Assembly: GCF_963675965.1 (NCBI RefSeq)
Contig: NZ_OY780935.1
Location: forward strand, 2,840,501-2,904,500
Source of the DNA: an uncultured Celeribacter sp.
Lineage (GTDB): Bacteria > Pseudomonadota > Alphaproteobacteria > Rhodobacterales > Rhodobacteraceae
Length of the DNA stretch: 64,000 nt
Reading direction: 5' to 3'
Shown: one piece after another, positions 8,367 through 16,121 of the stretch
Layout of the letters: each line of letters opens with the position of its first letter
Numbering within the stretch: the stretch's first letter is position 1
The notes under the pieces: model-generated
The model's input: the letters and a program-made list of their open reading frames with translations, nothing else
Database searches by the model: none
Told to the model about the DNA's origin: nothing
Program-made: the position numbers and the translations under genes

Positions 8367-9791
8367 TCACATGAGCTTTCGCAGAATTTTCGGCGCGTGC
8401 GCCTTAAGCCCTTTCATCGGGGGTTCAGCGACAAACATCCCGTTCCATTTGCTTTGCCGGACCACGGATTTGAGATGTGAAAAACGATCAAATCCCGCCT
8501 GCCCGTGATAGGCACCGATGCCGGAGGCTCCGACGCCGCCGAACGGCAGCGTGTCAAAGGCGACGTGGATCACGGTGTCGTTGACCACTGCGCCGCCGGA
8601 CAGGGAGTGCTGCAACCAGAGATCCTGTTCCTTGCGCTCTTCGGCAAAGACATAAAGCGCCAGCGGATGATCACGCTCGGCGACATAGCGCAGGGCCTGT
8701 TCGGGGGTATCATAGGGCACAAGCGGCAGGATCGGGCCGAAGATTTCTTCCTGCATCAGGGTGATTTGATGCGGCGGATCGATCACCAGCGCCGGAGCGA
8801 ATTTCCTGGCGTTCGTGGCGGCCTCTTTGCCAGTCTTGGCGGATGTCTTAGCCGTCAGCCGCCGGATCTCTGCCCCATGGGTTTCGGCCTCCGCCAGTAG
8901 GGCGTCGAGTCGGCTCAGGTGGCGATCCGACACAATCGCGGAATAGTCCGGGCTGTCGATCCCAGCCGGAAACATTTTGGTCATGCGGGCCATGAGGGCG
9001 TCTGCAAAGGCGGGCAGGATCTTACGCGGGACGAGGACGTAATCGGGCGCGACGCAGATCTGCCCGGCGTTGGACAGCTTGCCCCAGACAATGCGCCGCG
9101 CCGCGCGGTCCAGATCCGCCGAGGGCATGATCACCGCCGGAGATTTGCCGCCCAGTTCCAGTGTCACCGGCGTCAGGTTGCTGGCAGCCGCTTCCGCCAC
9201 CCGGCGACCGATCTGGGTCGAACCGGTGAAAAACAGATGATCGAAGGGCAGGGCAGAGAAGGCGGCAGCGACATCGGCGCCCCCGGTCACGACGCAGACC
9301 TCGTCGCCGTCGAAGGCGCCTTCGATCATCTCTGCAAGGACCTCGGCGGTCTGAGGTGTCAGCTCGGACGGTTTCAGCATGACTCGGTTGCCCGCGGCTA
9401 GTGCTGGCACCATTGGCCCGAGCGCAAGCTGCACCGGGAAGTTCCAGGGCGCAATGATGCCCACCACGCCCAACGGCTGGGGATGGATTTCGGCGCGCGC
9501 CGGCTTGTAAAGCAGCGGCGTGGTCACGCGTTGGACACGCATCCAGCGTTTCAGGTACTTTTTCGTGCTGCGAATTTCCGCGAGCACCACATTCACATCG
9601 AACAGACGGCTTTCAAGCGGGCTGCGATAGGAAAAATCTTCGGACATGGCCGCGATAAGCTCGTTTTCGGCGGCCAAAAGCGCCTTTTCCAAACGATCCA
9701 GGCGATCCCAGCGCAGATCATAGGATACATGAGGCTGATCCTGATATGCCCCGCGCATCTGGTCGAATTCGGTTTGCAACGCTGTTCGCAT
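8367..9791 (-). CDS. Coniferyl-aldehyde-type aldehyde dehydrogenase
   Basis: 474 residues, an NAD(P)-dependent aldehyde dehydrogenase of the class III/coniferyl aldehyde dehydrogenase branch. The cofactor motif FFTGST is at about 187-192, the catalytic Glu212 lies in LELGGKSP, the catalytic Cys246 in NAGQICVAPDY, and EEIFGP(I)LP follows. The C-terminal SHLKSVV region is typical of that branch. The start is fixed by a strong GGGGGAGG six bases before the ATG; the much longer open frame upstream is not coding-like. No operon partner. Confidence 0.92.
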   Translation of the reverse strand: MRTALQTEFDQMRGAYQDQPHVSYDLRWDRLDRLEKALLAAENELIAAMSEDFSYRSPLESRLFDVNVVLAEIRSTKKYLKRWMRVQRVTTPLLYKPARAEIHPQPLGVVGIIAPWNFPVQLALGPMVPALAAGNRVMLKPSELTPQTAEVLAEMIEGAFDGDEVCVVTGGADVAAAFSALPFDHLFFTGSTQIGRRVAEAAASNLTPVTLELGGKSPAVIMPSADLDRAARRIVWGKLSNAGQICVAPDYVLVPRKILPAFADALMARMTKMFPAGIDSPDYSAIVSDRHLSRLDALLAEAETHGAEIRRLTAKTSAKTGKEAATNARKFAPALVIDPPHQITLMQEEIFGPILPLVPYDTPEQALRYVAERDHPLALYVFAEERKEQDLWLQHSLSGGAVVNDTVIHVAFDTLPFGGVGASGIGAYHGQAGFDRFSHLKSVVRQSKWNGMFVAEPPMKGLKAHAPKILRKLM

Positions 9792-10260
9792 CAGTGACCT
9801 CCCCCTGTCCTTTGTCGCATTGAGACAGAAAATCCGGCAAAGAGGAAGCACAGCTTCGGCGGGTGTCGTGACGTTCAGCGCGCCATCATGCGGCGCAGAG
9901 TGGCGCGCAGGCCCCTCTCTGAGGGCTCCCACAGGCATCCGAGCACAAAGGCCAAGGGTCTTATTTCGGTCATCGTGTCTGTCCTCATGCCAAAGGCGAC
10001 CTTGAAATGTCGGTGTCAACGCGCCGCTGTTCGGATCTTTAGGAAAAGTTTGTCTCGTTTCCATGACAGAGCCGTCAAAAAGGCTTGTTTCCTTGCTGCC
10101 CACCCGTCGGGACAGCGTTTTTACGCAAGATGTGAGGCAGAACGGGAGCTGACCCTGAAGGGTTGGTAAGGCGCTGCCCATGATAAAATTTTCAAATTCG
10201 GCCCCCGCCATCCCGAAAAACGCCTTGTCACCCCTTCCTTCGCCTCATATACGGGTCGAC
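9792..10260. other. Intergenic region, aldehyde dehydrogenase to tRNA-Ser
   Basis: About 470 bases without a convincing gene apart from the 32-codon frame described separately. The right end should hold the tRNA promoter. I see no repeats or terminators in it. Confidence 0.5.
9875..9973 (-). CDS. Small open frame, 32 residues, unknown
   Basis: An ATG with GAGGA eight bases upstream starts a 32-codon frame (MTEIRPLAFVLGCLWEPSER, then Arg-rich RATLRRMMAR). It is upstream of and in the same direction as the aldehyde dehydrogenase. The good ribosome-binding site is the main support; no family is recognised. It could be a chance frame. Confidence 0.25.
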   Translation of the reverse strand: MTEIRPLAFVLGCLWEPSERGLRATLRRMMAR

Positions 10261-10350
10261 GGAGACGTGGCCGAGTGGTCGAAGGCGCTCCCCTGCTAAG
10301 GGAGTAGGCCCGGAAGGGTCTCGAGGGTTCGAATCCCTTCGTCTCCGCCA
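10261..10350 (+). tRNA. tRNA-Ser (anticodon GCT)
   Basis: 90 bases with encoded CCA. The acceptor stem GGAGACG pairs with CGTCTCC; the anticodon loop CTGCTAA gives GCT; a long variable arm (class II tRNA) and the T-loop GGTTCGAATCC are clear. Its last 14 bases are the attachment core of the integrative element that follows, and insertion has left the tRNA intact. Confidence 0.97.
10337..10350 (+). repeat. attL core (tRNA-Ser 3' end)
   Basis: CTTCGTCTCCGCCA, identical to 18520-18533. The bases flanking each copy differ, so the identity is exactly 14 bp. Confidence 0.85.
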
Positions 10351-10604
10351 TAAAACTCAATCAAATATTTGTATTTAAATAGTTTTTCGCGGAACTTTGA
10401 AATCTGTTCCCCCCTTTGGTCCCCTTTGCAGATTTCATGCCTGAGTTTGGTCTTCCCAATGATAACGCATCGACCACGGGGTTTCTCAGCGCGCATCACG
10501 GATTCGTGATCCTTTGTGGCGGTCCCGGAAAATCCCCAACGTATAAATATTGGTGCGACGCAATGATGCTATCGCAATTCACTCAAAAATAAAGAGGTTT
10601 AAAA

Positions 10605-10859
10605 ATGCAAATTGCAGAAATCATAAAAGAAATAGACAGCGAAATTTCAAGTCGAAGCTCTGACAAGTTCGGGATCAAGGTCGGTTGCGAACTCTACATC
10701 GCACTCGCGGAAGCTCAGAAGATCAAGAAAGCAACGTTTTCAGCTTGGGGAACAGGGGCATTCCCAGAAGAACTCCCCGCCTATGGTGGGAAATATTTCA
10801 TTTATCACGACTGGGAGCTTGGTGACTGGGATTTCAAGGTTGGCGTTCCTAACGCCTAA
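10605..10859 (+). CDS. Hypothetical protein of the integrative element (84 aa)
   Basis: 84 residues, first gene inside the left attachment site, with AGAGG seven bases before the ATG. An N-terminal acidic helix (IAEIIKEIDSEISS) is followed by an aromatic-rich C-terminal half (YGGKYFIYHDWELGDWDFKVG). Its base composition is AT-richer than the surrounding chromosome, in line with being foreign cargo. No family recognised and no signal peptide or membrane segment. The stop abuts a hairpin. Confidence 0.65.
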   Translation: MQIAEIIKEIDSEISSRSSDKFGIKVGCELYIALAEAQKIKKATFSAWGTGAFPEELPAYGGKYFIYHDWELGDWDFKVGVPNA

Positions 10860-10860
10860 G

Positions 10861-10892
10861 AAAAAGCCCCGGCGCGTTTGCGCGCCGGGGCC
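10861..10892 (-). terminator. Terminator for the leftward replication operon
   Basis: A very strong stem GCCCCGGCGCG / CGCGCCGGGGC with a TTTG loop. The T-run (TTTTTC) lies on the left side, so it terminates leftward transcription coming from the element's primase operon; it also separates it from the convergent 84-residue gene. Confidence 0.8.
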
Positions 10893-11077
10893 AGTCCCTA
10901 ATCCCTCTTTTATGCGAGATCGGCCAAGAAATTTCTCGAACCCAATGGATATTCAACCTTAATGACCTCGGGCTAGTTCGCAATCGGGCGATGAAATGGA
11001 CACGGTTACCCATCTGATTTACTATACCTTGAGGCCCGAAAGCGAGGCGCAGCCATTTATGATTATATTCCAGAAGG

Positions 11078-11368
11078 TTAGCGTACACGCCTGAACTCCC
11101 GTATATGCACCGGAGACAACCCGTGTCTCTTTGCCGCTTCACTTTCCGCCCGATCCCGGCTCATCCCGGCGTCAAATTGCAGGATCGCGGCGCGTTCCTC
11201 CCAGAGCTCATAGAGATCAGAGGGGGCAAGCCTTACCCCCTCTGACAAAACCGACTTAACTGACAAAACCTCCGTTTCGACCTCCGACCCGGGTTGGGGT
11301 TTTGTCGGTTTTGTCAGTTTTGTCATCGCTCCCGGACCCTGCCGGGCAGCTTCAAGCCAGACGCTCAC
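11078..11368 (-). CDS. Hypothetical protein, last gene of replication operon (96 aa)
   Basis: 96 residues, charged, no recognised domain. An N-terminal run TKLTKPTKPQPG and a repeat-like VLSVKSVLSEGV come from nine-base DNA repeats in the gene. The C-terminal part (LYELWEERAAILQFDAGMSR ... EAAKRHGL) looks like a compact helical region. Its ATG overlaps the TGA of the DUF3987 gene (ATGA), so it is translationally coupled to it. Genes of this kind commonly trail primase/DUF3987 modules in alphaproteobacterial islands; function unknown. Confidence 0.65.
   Translation of the reverse strand: MSVWLEAARQGPGAMTKLTKPTKPQPGSEVETEVLSVKSVLSEGVRLAPSDLYELWEERAAILQFDAGMSRDRAESEAAKRHGLSPVHIREFRRVR
11235..11270 (-). 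repeat. 36-bp repeat, copy A (inverted relative to copy B)
   Basis: The minus-strand sequence GGTTTTGTCAGTTAAGTCGG plus TTTTGTCAGAGGGGGT matches 14725-14761 on the plus strand with one substitution and one extra G. The copy is inside the 96-residue gene. Nearby plus-strand GTCGGTTTTGTCAG (11304-11317) is the exact inverse of 11242-11255, giving a 14-bp stem as well. Confidence 0.7.
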
Positions 11369-12864
11369 GGCATTCCTGCCAAAAGTGCCGGATTAACCGC
11401 GAAGAGCCGTGTGGGGCGTCCTCCGTTGGGGTTGGGCGGTGGCGCAATCGGGCGGATGGCGTCCCCGTCCTCAAGCACCGTCAGCGCTGCGTTGAGCTGT
11501 GCGGCCGTGCTGAGGCCGGACAAATCGAGGCGCAGGGCTTCCCGGCTGGTAAAGCGCGGCCAACCCCGCGCCCGGATCGCATCGAGCAAACGCCGCGCGC
11601 CACGTTCGGTCTTGGATGTGGCAGCGTCGGCATAGGCCCGGCGGGCCATCGGCAGGGCATAGAACTCGATAAAATGCGCCGCCCGACCAAAGGCATTATG
11701 GCTGATTTCTTGCGGTTCTCCTTCGTCACTCATCGCCCAATCGAGATAGGACAAGATCAGCGATAGGCGGACCGCCAGACCGGGCAGTTTGCCGATGAAG
11801 GACAAGAGCAGCCCCTCCGCATCGCGTTCCCATGCCCGCACCGAGAGGCGGAAGGCGTCGAGCACATCCCGCGCCGGATCGGAGAAAGGCATAACCCAAG
11901 GGCGCTCCCGGTCGGTCTCGTCACGATACATTGAGAGGCCATAGAGCCGTCGCAAGGCAGTGACACAGCGCTCTGCGCCTGCTTGCGCCCGCGGTCTGCA
12001 CAGCGGCACGGGATCGGGCCAGATCGGGATGAACCGCGCCAGCAAGCCGTCATCATCGCTTCGCAGCAAGAGCGATTTGAGCCGGTCGGGCTGAATGCCA
12101 CCGGTGACGGCGATGGACAGCCGGTCGATATGCACCGGCTCCCGCCCCATCCGTTCGACCGAATAGGCCCGCCCGCCATAGGCCTCCAACCAGAATGGCC
12201 GATCCGAGCCGCCACCGGAATAGCGGGTCATGCCCTGCAACCACCCGGCCAGTTCATCGCGCGCCAGCAAGGTGCCGCGCGGCTGTTTCGAGACGATCAC
12301 CGCCAATCGCTCCACCGTGCCGTCCGCAATCGAAAAGCGCGGAAGGAATGGTTCCGGTTCGATACGTAGCGTATCCGGGCGCTCCGGCGGCTCGCTCCCT
12401 TCTTTCAGCGCCGCCTTTGCCGCCTCTTTCCACGCGCTTTCGGCGAGCTTGGCGATCTCGGCTTTCTCGCGCCACTCCGTCAACTCGCCTTCCATCGCCT
12501 GCCGCTTCTCGCGCTCAACGTCCTTGATCAGTCCCAGCACCGCGTCGAGGCCGGGCGATTTGTTCGAGGACGGCGAGCCAATCGCCATGGTCCAGAGGAT
12601 CGGAGGCTCTTGCCAGCCCTCCCACGGCGCAGCCCAACGAGTGTTGCCAATGGCCGAACCGACCGTAGCGAGCAGCCCCGCCACAACGTAATCCGGCGGC
12701 GCGGATTTGGCCTCTGCCGCCCGGCTGATCCAATCGGCCCAGAGCGGCCCGAACACGTCAGCGAGTGGCAATTCCGGGGCGGGCAAGGTCGCGCCCTGCG
12801 TGAGACGCGGGGACGGCACCGGCCAGTCACCCATGAACGGGGTCTCTTGCGGCAGCATGTTCAC
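11365..12864 (-). CDS. DUF3987 domain protein (phage/plasmid helicase-like)
   Basis: 499 residues. The DUF3987 region spans most of the protein, from LPLADVFGPLWADWI to the region around LSLILSYLDWA. It includes a degenerate P-loop-like AIGSPSSNKSP (about residues 94-104), ARDELAGWLQGM as the Walker-B-like acid region, and GGIQPDRLKSLL. These proteins act with a Toprim primase in replication of small mobile elements; helicase activity is inferred, not shown. Four-base overlaps with the primase upstream and the 96-residue gene downstream show one coupled operon. Length is typical. Confidence 0.82.
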   Translation of the reverse strand: MNMLPQETPFMGDWPVPSPRLTQGATLPAPELPLADVFGPLWADWISRAAEAKSAPPDYVVAGLLATVGSAIGNTRWAAPWEGWQEPPILWTMAIGSPSSNKSPGLDAVLGLIKDVEREKRQAMEGELTEWREKAEIAKLAESAWKEAAKAALKEGSEPPERPDTLRIEPEPFLPRFSIADGTVERLAVIVSKQPRGTLLARDELAGWLQGMTRYSGGGSDRPFWLEAYGGRAYSVERMGREPVHIDRLSIAVTGGIQPDRLKSLLLRSDDDGLLARFIPIWPDPVPLCRPRAQAGAERCVTALRRLYGLSMYRDETDRERPWVMPFSDPARDVLDAFRLSVRAWERDAEGLLLSFIGKLPGLAVRLSLILSYLDWAMSDEGEPQEISHNAFGRAAHFIEFYALPMARRAYADAATSKTERGARRLLDAIRARGWPRFTSREALRLDLSGLSTAAQLNAALTVLEDGDAIRPIAPPPNPNGGRPTRLFAVNPALLAGMP

Positions 12865-13745
12865 AGCATCCCCTCCCGTTCCCGCAGCACGTCATTCCAG
12901 TCTTTCCCTTCTGGGGCCGTCATGAGCGAGACCTGCCAGCCCATGTCCGAGGCCCGCCGGGCCAGTTGCTCCGCCGCCGCGCGTCCGGCAGGATCGCCAT
13001 CACCGGCGACAGTCAATCGCCCCGGTTGCGACGGCAGGCGCAGGGAGATCATCCCGGACGCGCTCAGAGCGGCCCAAATCGAGGGCCGGTCCGTCAACAG
13101 CCCAGAGGCGAGGGAAAGAGCGGTTTCGATCCCTTCCGCGACGACCAGACGGGTTTGCCCGCGAACAAGGCGCACAGCGCCGCCCTTTGTGCGCCCCAGC
13201 ATGGCCTTGGCTGGCGTGACCGGGGCTTTGCCGCTCCTATCGTAACAAAGGTAAGTGCGATGCACCGCGAACCCGTCCCCGCCTGATACGTAGCTAATAA
13301 GGGCTGGCAATCGCTTGGCACTCGGGTGCCAGCACGTCTCTACGTAGCGTAGCGTATCAGGCAGCGGGCAACTGATCCCACGCCTACGTAGGTAGGTTTC
13401 CGCTACGCTACGGTAGATAGGTTGTGCCACCTCCCAAAGCCGCCGCGACTGATCCGAACGCTTGCGTTGATCCGCCTGCGCCTTGACCCGCCGCTCCGCA
13501 TCTCGTTCGGGATCAAAGTTTAGGTTCCCCCGTAACGCGCTCCGATCCATACCGCCTGCCTCAAGCGCCGCGCGGATGTCTGCGTAAGAGCACCCCGCAT
13601 GGCATTTGAGCAGAACGTTTCCGTTGTTGCCATCGGTAAGGCTCAAGCTCGGAGAATGGTCCTCATGCGCCGGGCAGCGAGCCGTGCCATAGTGACCGTG
13701 CCACGTTCCGCCAAGTGTTGCTGTCAGAGTTTTTGCTGCATTCAT
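12861..13745 (-). CDS. Toprim-domain primase of the element
   Basis: 294 residues. The N-terminal zinc-binding primase domain shows CPAHEDHSPSLSL followed by LLKCHAGC (about residues 24-55). The C-terminal Toprim_3 domain carries VVAEGIETALSLASG and later VAGDGDPAG, the glutamate and DxD acid groups that bind metal. It is probably the initiating primase for element replication. The start codon overlaps the stop of the preceding 102-residue gene. The gene contains an unusual cluster of TACGTA palindromes and an 11-bp inverted repeat (13344-13411). Confidence 0.85.
   Translation of the reverse strand: MNAAKTLTATLGGTWHGHYGTARCPAHEDHSPSLSLTDGNNGNVLLKCHAGCSYADIRAALEAGGMDRSALRGNLNFDPERDAERRVKAQADQRKRSDQSRRLWEVAQPIYRSVAETYLRRRGISCPLPDTLRYVETCWHPSAKRLPALISYVSGGDGFAVHRTYLCYDRSGKAPVTPAKAMLGRTKGGAVRLVRGQTRLVVAEGIETALSLASGLLTDRPSIWAALSASGMISLRLPSQPGRLTVAGDGDPAGRAAAEQLARRASDMGWQVSLMTAPEGKDWNDVLREREGML
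13287..13411. repeat. TACGTA cluster and 11-bp inverted repeat inside the primase gene
   Basis: Three TACGTA palindromes at 13287, 13341 and 13385, and GTAGCGTAGCG (13344-13354) facing CGCTACGCTAC (13401-13411). Such density inside a coding region is unusual and resembles iteron or origin DNA. Confidence 0.55.
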
Positions 13746-14050
13746 GCCCAGTCCTCCGATTTGAAGTGATCGGGGAAGGCAAAGAGATCATGCCAAGACG
13801 TGCCCATATGCTGACGGGAGAGGCGAATAAGTCCCTTTCGGGTGATGCAGTAGCCCAGAGTGTCCCAAGCGGTCGCCCCCGCCCGGACATTGGGCCGACG
13901 GCGTTGAAAAAGCCACTGGCGACGCTCCCGGCAGATTACAACGCGGAACCGTCCGCGTTGCAGGATCACCCGTTTGTAATCATCATTGGTTTGTCGGTTC
14001 GAGCCTTCGCGTTGTGCGAGCGTAAAGGGATGCAGATATGCAATTGTCAT
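13742..14050 (-). CDS. Hypothetical protein of the replication operon (102 aa)
   Basis: 102 residues, basic and aromatic, no family recognised; a central Arg-rich stretch (LQRGRFRVVICRERRQWLFQRRRP, in part) could touch nucleic acid. The ATG has a strong GAGGAGGT eight bases upstream that lies within the end of the excisionase gene, and its TGA overlaps the primase start, so it is locked into the operon between AlpA and the primase. That position suggests a replication or copy-control accessory role, which is inference from context only. Confidence 0.6.
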   Translation of the reverse strand: MTIAYLHPFTLAQREGSNRQTNDDYKRVILQRGRFRVVICRERRQWLFQRRRPNVRAGATAWDTLGYCITRKGLIRLSRQHMGTSWHDLFAFPDHFKSEDWA

Positions 14051-14053
14051 GGC

Positions 14054-14236
14054 TCACACCTCCTCAGAACGAGTTTCGAGCCAACGCTGCAAATCTGCGA
14101 CGCGCCATCCGACGGCGCGTTTGCCGAGCCGGATCGGTTTCGGGAAGCTGCCCTCGGCCATCATGGCGTAAAGAGTCGAGCGAGAGAGGCCCACGAGTTT
14201 TTCCACATCGGGGCGACGATAAATTTGGTTAGTCAT
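14054..14236 (-). CDS. AlpA-family excisionase/regulator
   Basis: 60 residues forming a MerR-like winged helix: RRPDVEKLVGLSRSTLYAMM is the helix-turn-helix and FPKPIRLGKRAVGWRVADLQRWLE the wing and final helix, the standard AlpA (phage CP4-57) layout. These act as excisionases or activate the integrase gene. The start is the ATG with AGGTG seven bases upstream; a TTG 51 bases earlier is possible but adds unlike residues. First gene of the leftward replication operon. Confidence 0.85.
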   Translation of the reverse strand: MTNQIYRRPDVEKLVGLSRSTLYAMMAEGSFPKPIRLGKRAVGWRVADLQRWLETRSEEV

Positions 14237-14878
14237 AAGACACACCTTTTCTGTTCCCGCGACGTGCATTTGACGCGGGTTGATCAAAGGCAGTATGAGA
14301 GTTGGAGTGGACGCTCGGATGAGTCCCCAATTCCTGTCGGTTCTGGTGCTGCAACATCGGAGCCGACAAGAGCCGCCTACTGCCGATAAGCGCCTCGTAA
14401 GGGCTAGTAAGCACGGTTGATTCTTTCGATCAAATGCCCTCCGGCGGGCATAGAAACCACATGAAATACAATGCGTTAGGCGTGTTTCGATGGGGCCTAT
14501 GTAGCGTTAGAAATTCATCCAAAAATACGATTGTTTTGAAATCGGCATTTTCGCGATTTTGAGCCGTCAAATCCTCGAAATGTGATGAAAATATAGGCAG
14601 TGAAGATGTGGTTGCGAAAGGAGCAGAGCCACCGCTTCCATGTGGTAGATACGGATTTTCCAGTTCTGGACCGGACAACCGCATGCCGATTCTGTAACCT
14701 TTGGGGAAAAGTCCCGGCTCGTCCGGTTTTGTCGGTTAAGTCGGTTTTGTCAGAGGGGGGTATGGTGCGGCGCTTTGATGGCATAGCGCGAAACAAACGG
14801 CCCAAGTCGGTCTCTTCGACTTGGTCAGGGCCTCTTCATCGCAGCGCGCAAAACCAGTTATTCGCTACGGTTGCATAC
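14237..14878. other. Gene-poor stretch between replication operon and XRE/ImmA pair
   Basis: About 640 bases without a supported gene. The right part of the replication-operon promoter should lie at its left end. It contains copy B of the 36-bp repeat (14725-14761). The plus strand here reads SVLSEGGMVRRFDG, as if a piece of a relative of the 96-residue gene had been left in place. Nothing else recognised. Confidence 0.5.
14725..14761 (+). repeat. 36-bp repeat, copy B
   Basis: Plus-strand partner of copy A at 11235-11270, with one substitution and one inserted G. The two copies are inverted and bracket the replication operon. Confidence 0.7.
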
Positions 14879-15442
14879 CTAGTATTTGCGGGCCCCGAGC
14901 TGGCGTTTGACGCCTGTTTTACCAATCCTCCAGTTTGCAAGCTGTCGGCTTACCCCGTAATGCAGGGCTATGGAATCTACATCTTTTCCCGCACCGCAAT
15001 GATGTAAGAGGCCATCACGAGGAAGCAGCATACAACCAGCTAACCAATCAGCCTCTTCCTCCAAGTCTTTGGGATAATCGCTTAAGAGCAATAATCCTCC
15101 GTCGGAACGGTCAGCCCGATTGGGTTTGTGCCTCAACTCGATATGCGACCACTCATGCATGAGGGTGTTAGCTTGTCTGCCGATCGGATGAGTTGGATTT
15201 ACTATTATCAGTACCTTGTCTTCGACTTTAATAGTTACGCCCGACCAACTATCAGGATCTGTAACTGTGAGTTGGTGTAGGTTGTTACCTTCAAAATTTG
15301 GGACATCCGCTGGCTCCCAAACGATCATTCCCTTTTGCTCAAGAAAAGCCCGAGGCTCTAAGCGATCGTTCGGCCCAAGGTTAAACTTGGCTCTGTGAAC
15401 AAGCGCCATCTTTTCGGCTTGAGTTTTGAACCCGCGCCGCAT
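14879..15442 (-). CDS. ImmA/IrrE-family metallopeptidase
   Basis: 187 residues. The zinc site HEWSH is at 96-100, with the third ligand region EEEADWLAGCMLLP around 128-141. In phage and ICE systems such proteases cleave the partner XRE repressor after DNA damage or a cell signal. It lies two bases downstream of a XRE gene, so the pair forms a repressor/anti-repressor switch. The alternative is a toxin-antitoxin-like pair, which the sequence cannot exclude. Confidence 0.88.
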   Translation of the reverse strand: MRRGFKTQAEKMALVHRAKFNLGPNDRLEPRAFLEQKGMIVWEPADVPNFEGNNLHQLTVTDPDSWSGVTIKVEDKVLIIVNPTHPIGRQANTLMHEWSHIELRHKPNRADRSDGGLLLLSDYPKDLEEEADWLAGCMLLPRDGLLHHCGAGKDVDSIALHYGVSRQLANWRIGKTGVKRQLGARKY

Positions 15443-15444
15443 TG

Positions 15445-15780
15445 CTACAGGCGCTCCCGGTCTCGCAGCGCCGCCTGAGCTTTCAAGATCATGTCACCCA
15501 AGGCTGTTGCCGTGTCGATGCTCGTGGCATCTTTCTTTCGAAATTGAACGGAAACGGTTTCAGCACGATCTCTCGCCGGCTGCATTCCCAAGAAACCATT
15601 CGGATCCTCTCCTAGCCAGCTACATATCTTCGCAAATGTTGCTAGGTCCGGGACATTGCCGTTTTCGACTCGAGACAGTGTCGCTGCGCTTATTCCAATT
15701 TCTTTGGCTGCGGCTCGTACTCCGACAGTGCCACGCCGCTCGACAATTTTTCTCCCTAAATTCTCGATGCTTAGCGTCAT
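15445..15780 (-). CDS. XRE-family repressor
   Basis: 111 residues with an N-terminal helix-turn-helix: GVRAAAKEIGISAATLSRVENGNVPDL is a textbook XRE motif. The C-terminal part ends in a helical tail (MILKAQAALRDRERL). An ATG start is used; an upstream in-frame TTG at 15798 has AGGA three bases ahead and would add six residues. It is divergent from the small-gene operon, with two matching 16-bp operators between, and is co-transcribed with ImmA, so it probably silences the rightward operon. Confidence 0.85.
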   Translation of the reverse strand: MTLSIENLGRKIVERRGTVGVRAAAKEIGISAATLSRVENGNVPDLATFAKICSWLGEDPNGFLGMQPARDRAETVSVQFRKKDATSIDTATALGDMILKAQAALRDRERL

Positions 15781-15834
15781 TGTGCTGCTGTCGCACAAGA
15801 TTCCTGTTGACGGATCATGCTGGCGCTCCCTAGT

Positions 15835-15890
15835 GTCTTACATGTAAGACGTTAATCGTTTCATGTGTGTAACGCGTCTCTCTTGTGAGA
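15835..15890. promoter_or_regulatory. Two 16-bp operators for the XRE repressor
   Basis: O1 at 15835-15850, GTCTTACATGTAAGAC, is a perfect palindrome. O2 at 15875-15890, GTCTCTCTTGTGAGAC, has the same length and the same GTCT...AGAC ends. The centres are 40 bp apart, close to four helical turns, so both sites would face the same side of DNA. They lie between the divergent repressor and small-gene operon. Confidence 0.7.
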
Positions 15891-15966
15891 CACTAGAATC
15901 ACTGAAAACGGCTTTCGTCAAGCTCTTTGGAGTGGGGCGTTCCGCCATAAAATAAGGATTATTGAT

Positions 15967-16116
15967 ATGCCAAAAGCCTCTCAAGAACCGGAATGCCACT
16001 TTGATAACGACGATCAGGAAATGGTCTTGCTTGATACATTAGTAACCGGAAGAGACATTCTCGCGACTGCGTCTCGGGCGCCTGCTTCGGGTTATAAGCG
16101 CCACGAAAGGAGGTGA
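15967..16116 (+). CDS. 49-aa protein heading the small-gene operon
   Basis: 49 residues, acidic N-terminus (CHFDNDDQEMVLLD) and a C-terminal VTGRDILATASRAPASGYKRHERR. AAGGA lies nine bases before the ATG. The TGRxIL...A..xPASxY pattern resembles the start of prokaryotic multiubiquitin/ubiquitin-like domains, but the chain stops far short of a full domain, so this is weak. The Shine-Dalgarno of the next gene lies across its stop codon, tying translation of the two together. It could be a remnant or a true small protein. Confidence 0.5.
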   Translation: MPKASQEPECHFDNDDQEMVLLDTLVTGRDILATASRAPASGYKRHERR

Positions 16117-16121
16117 TCACA

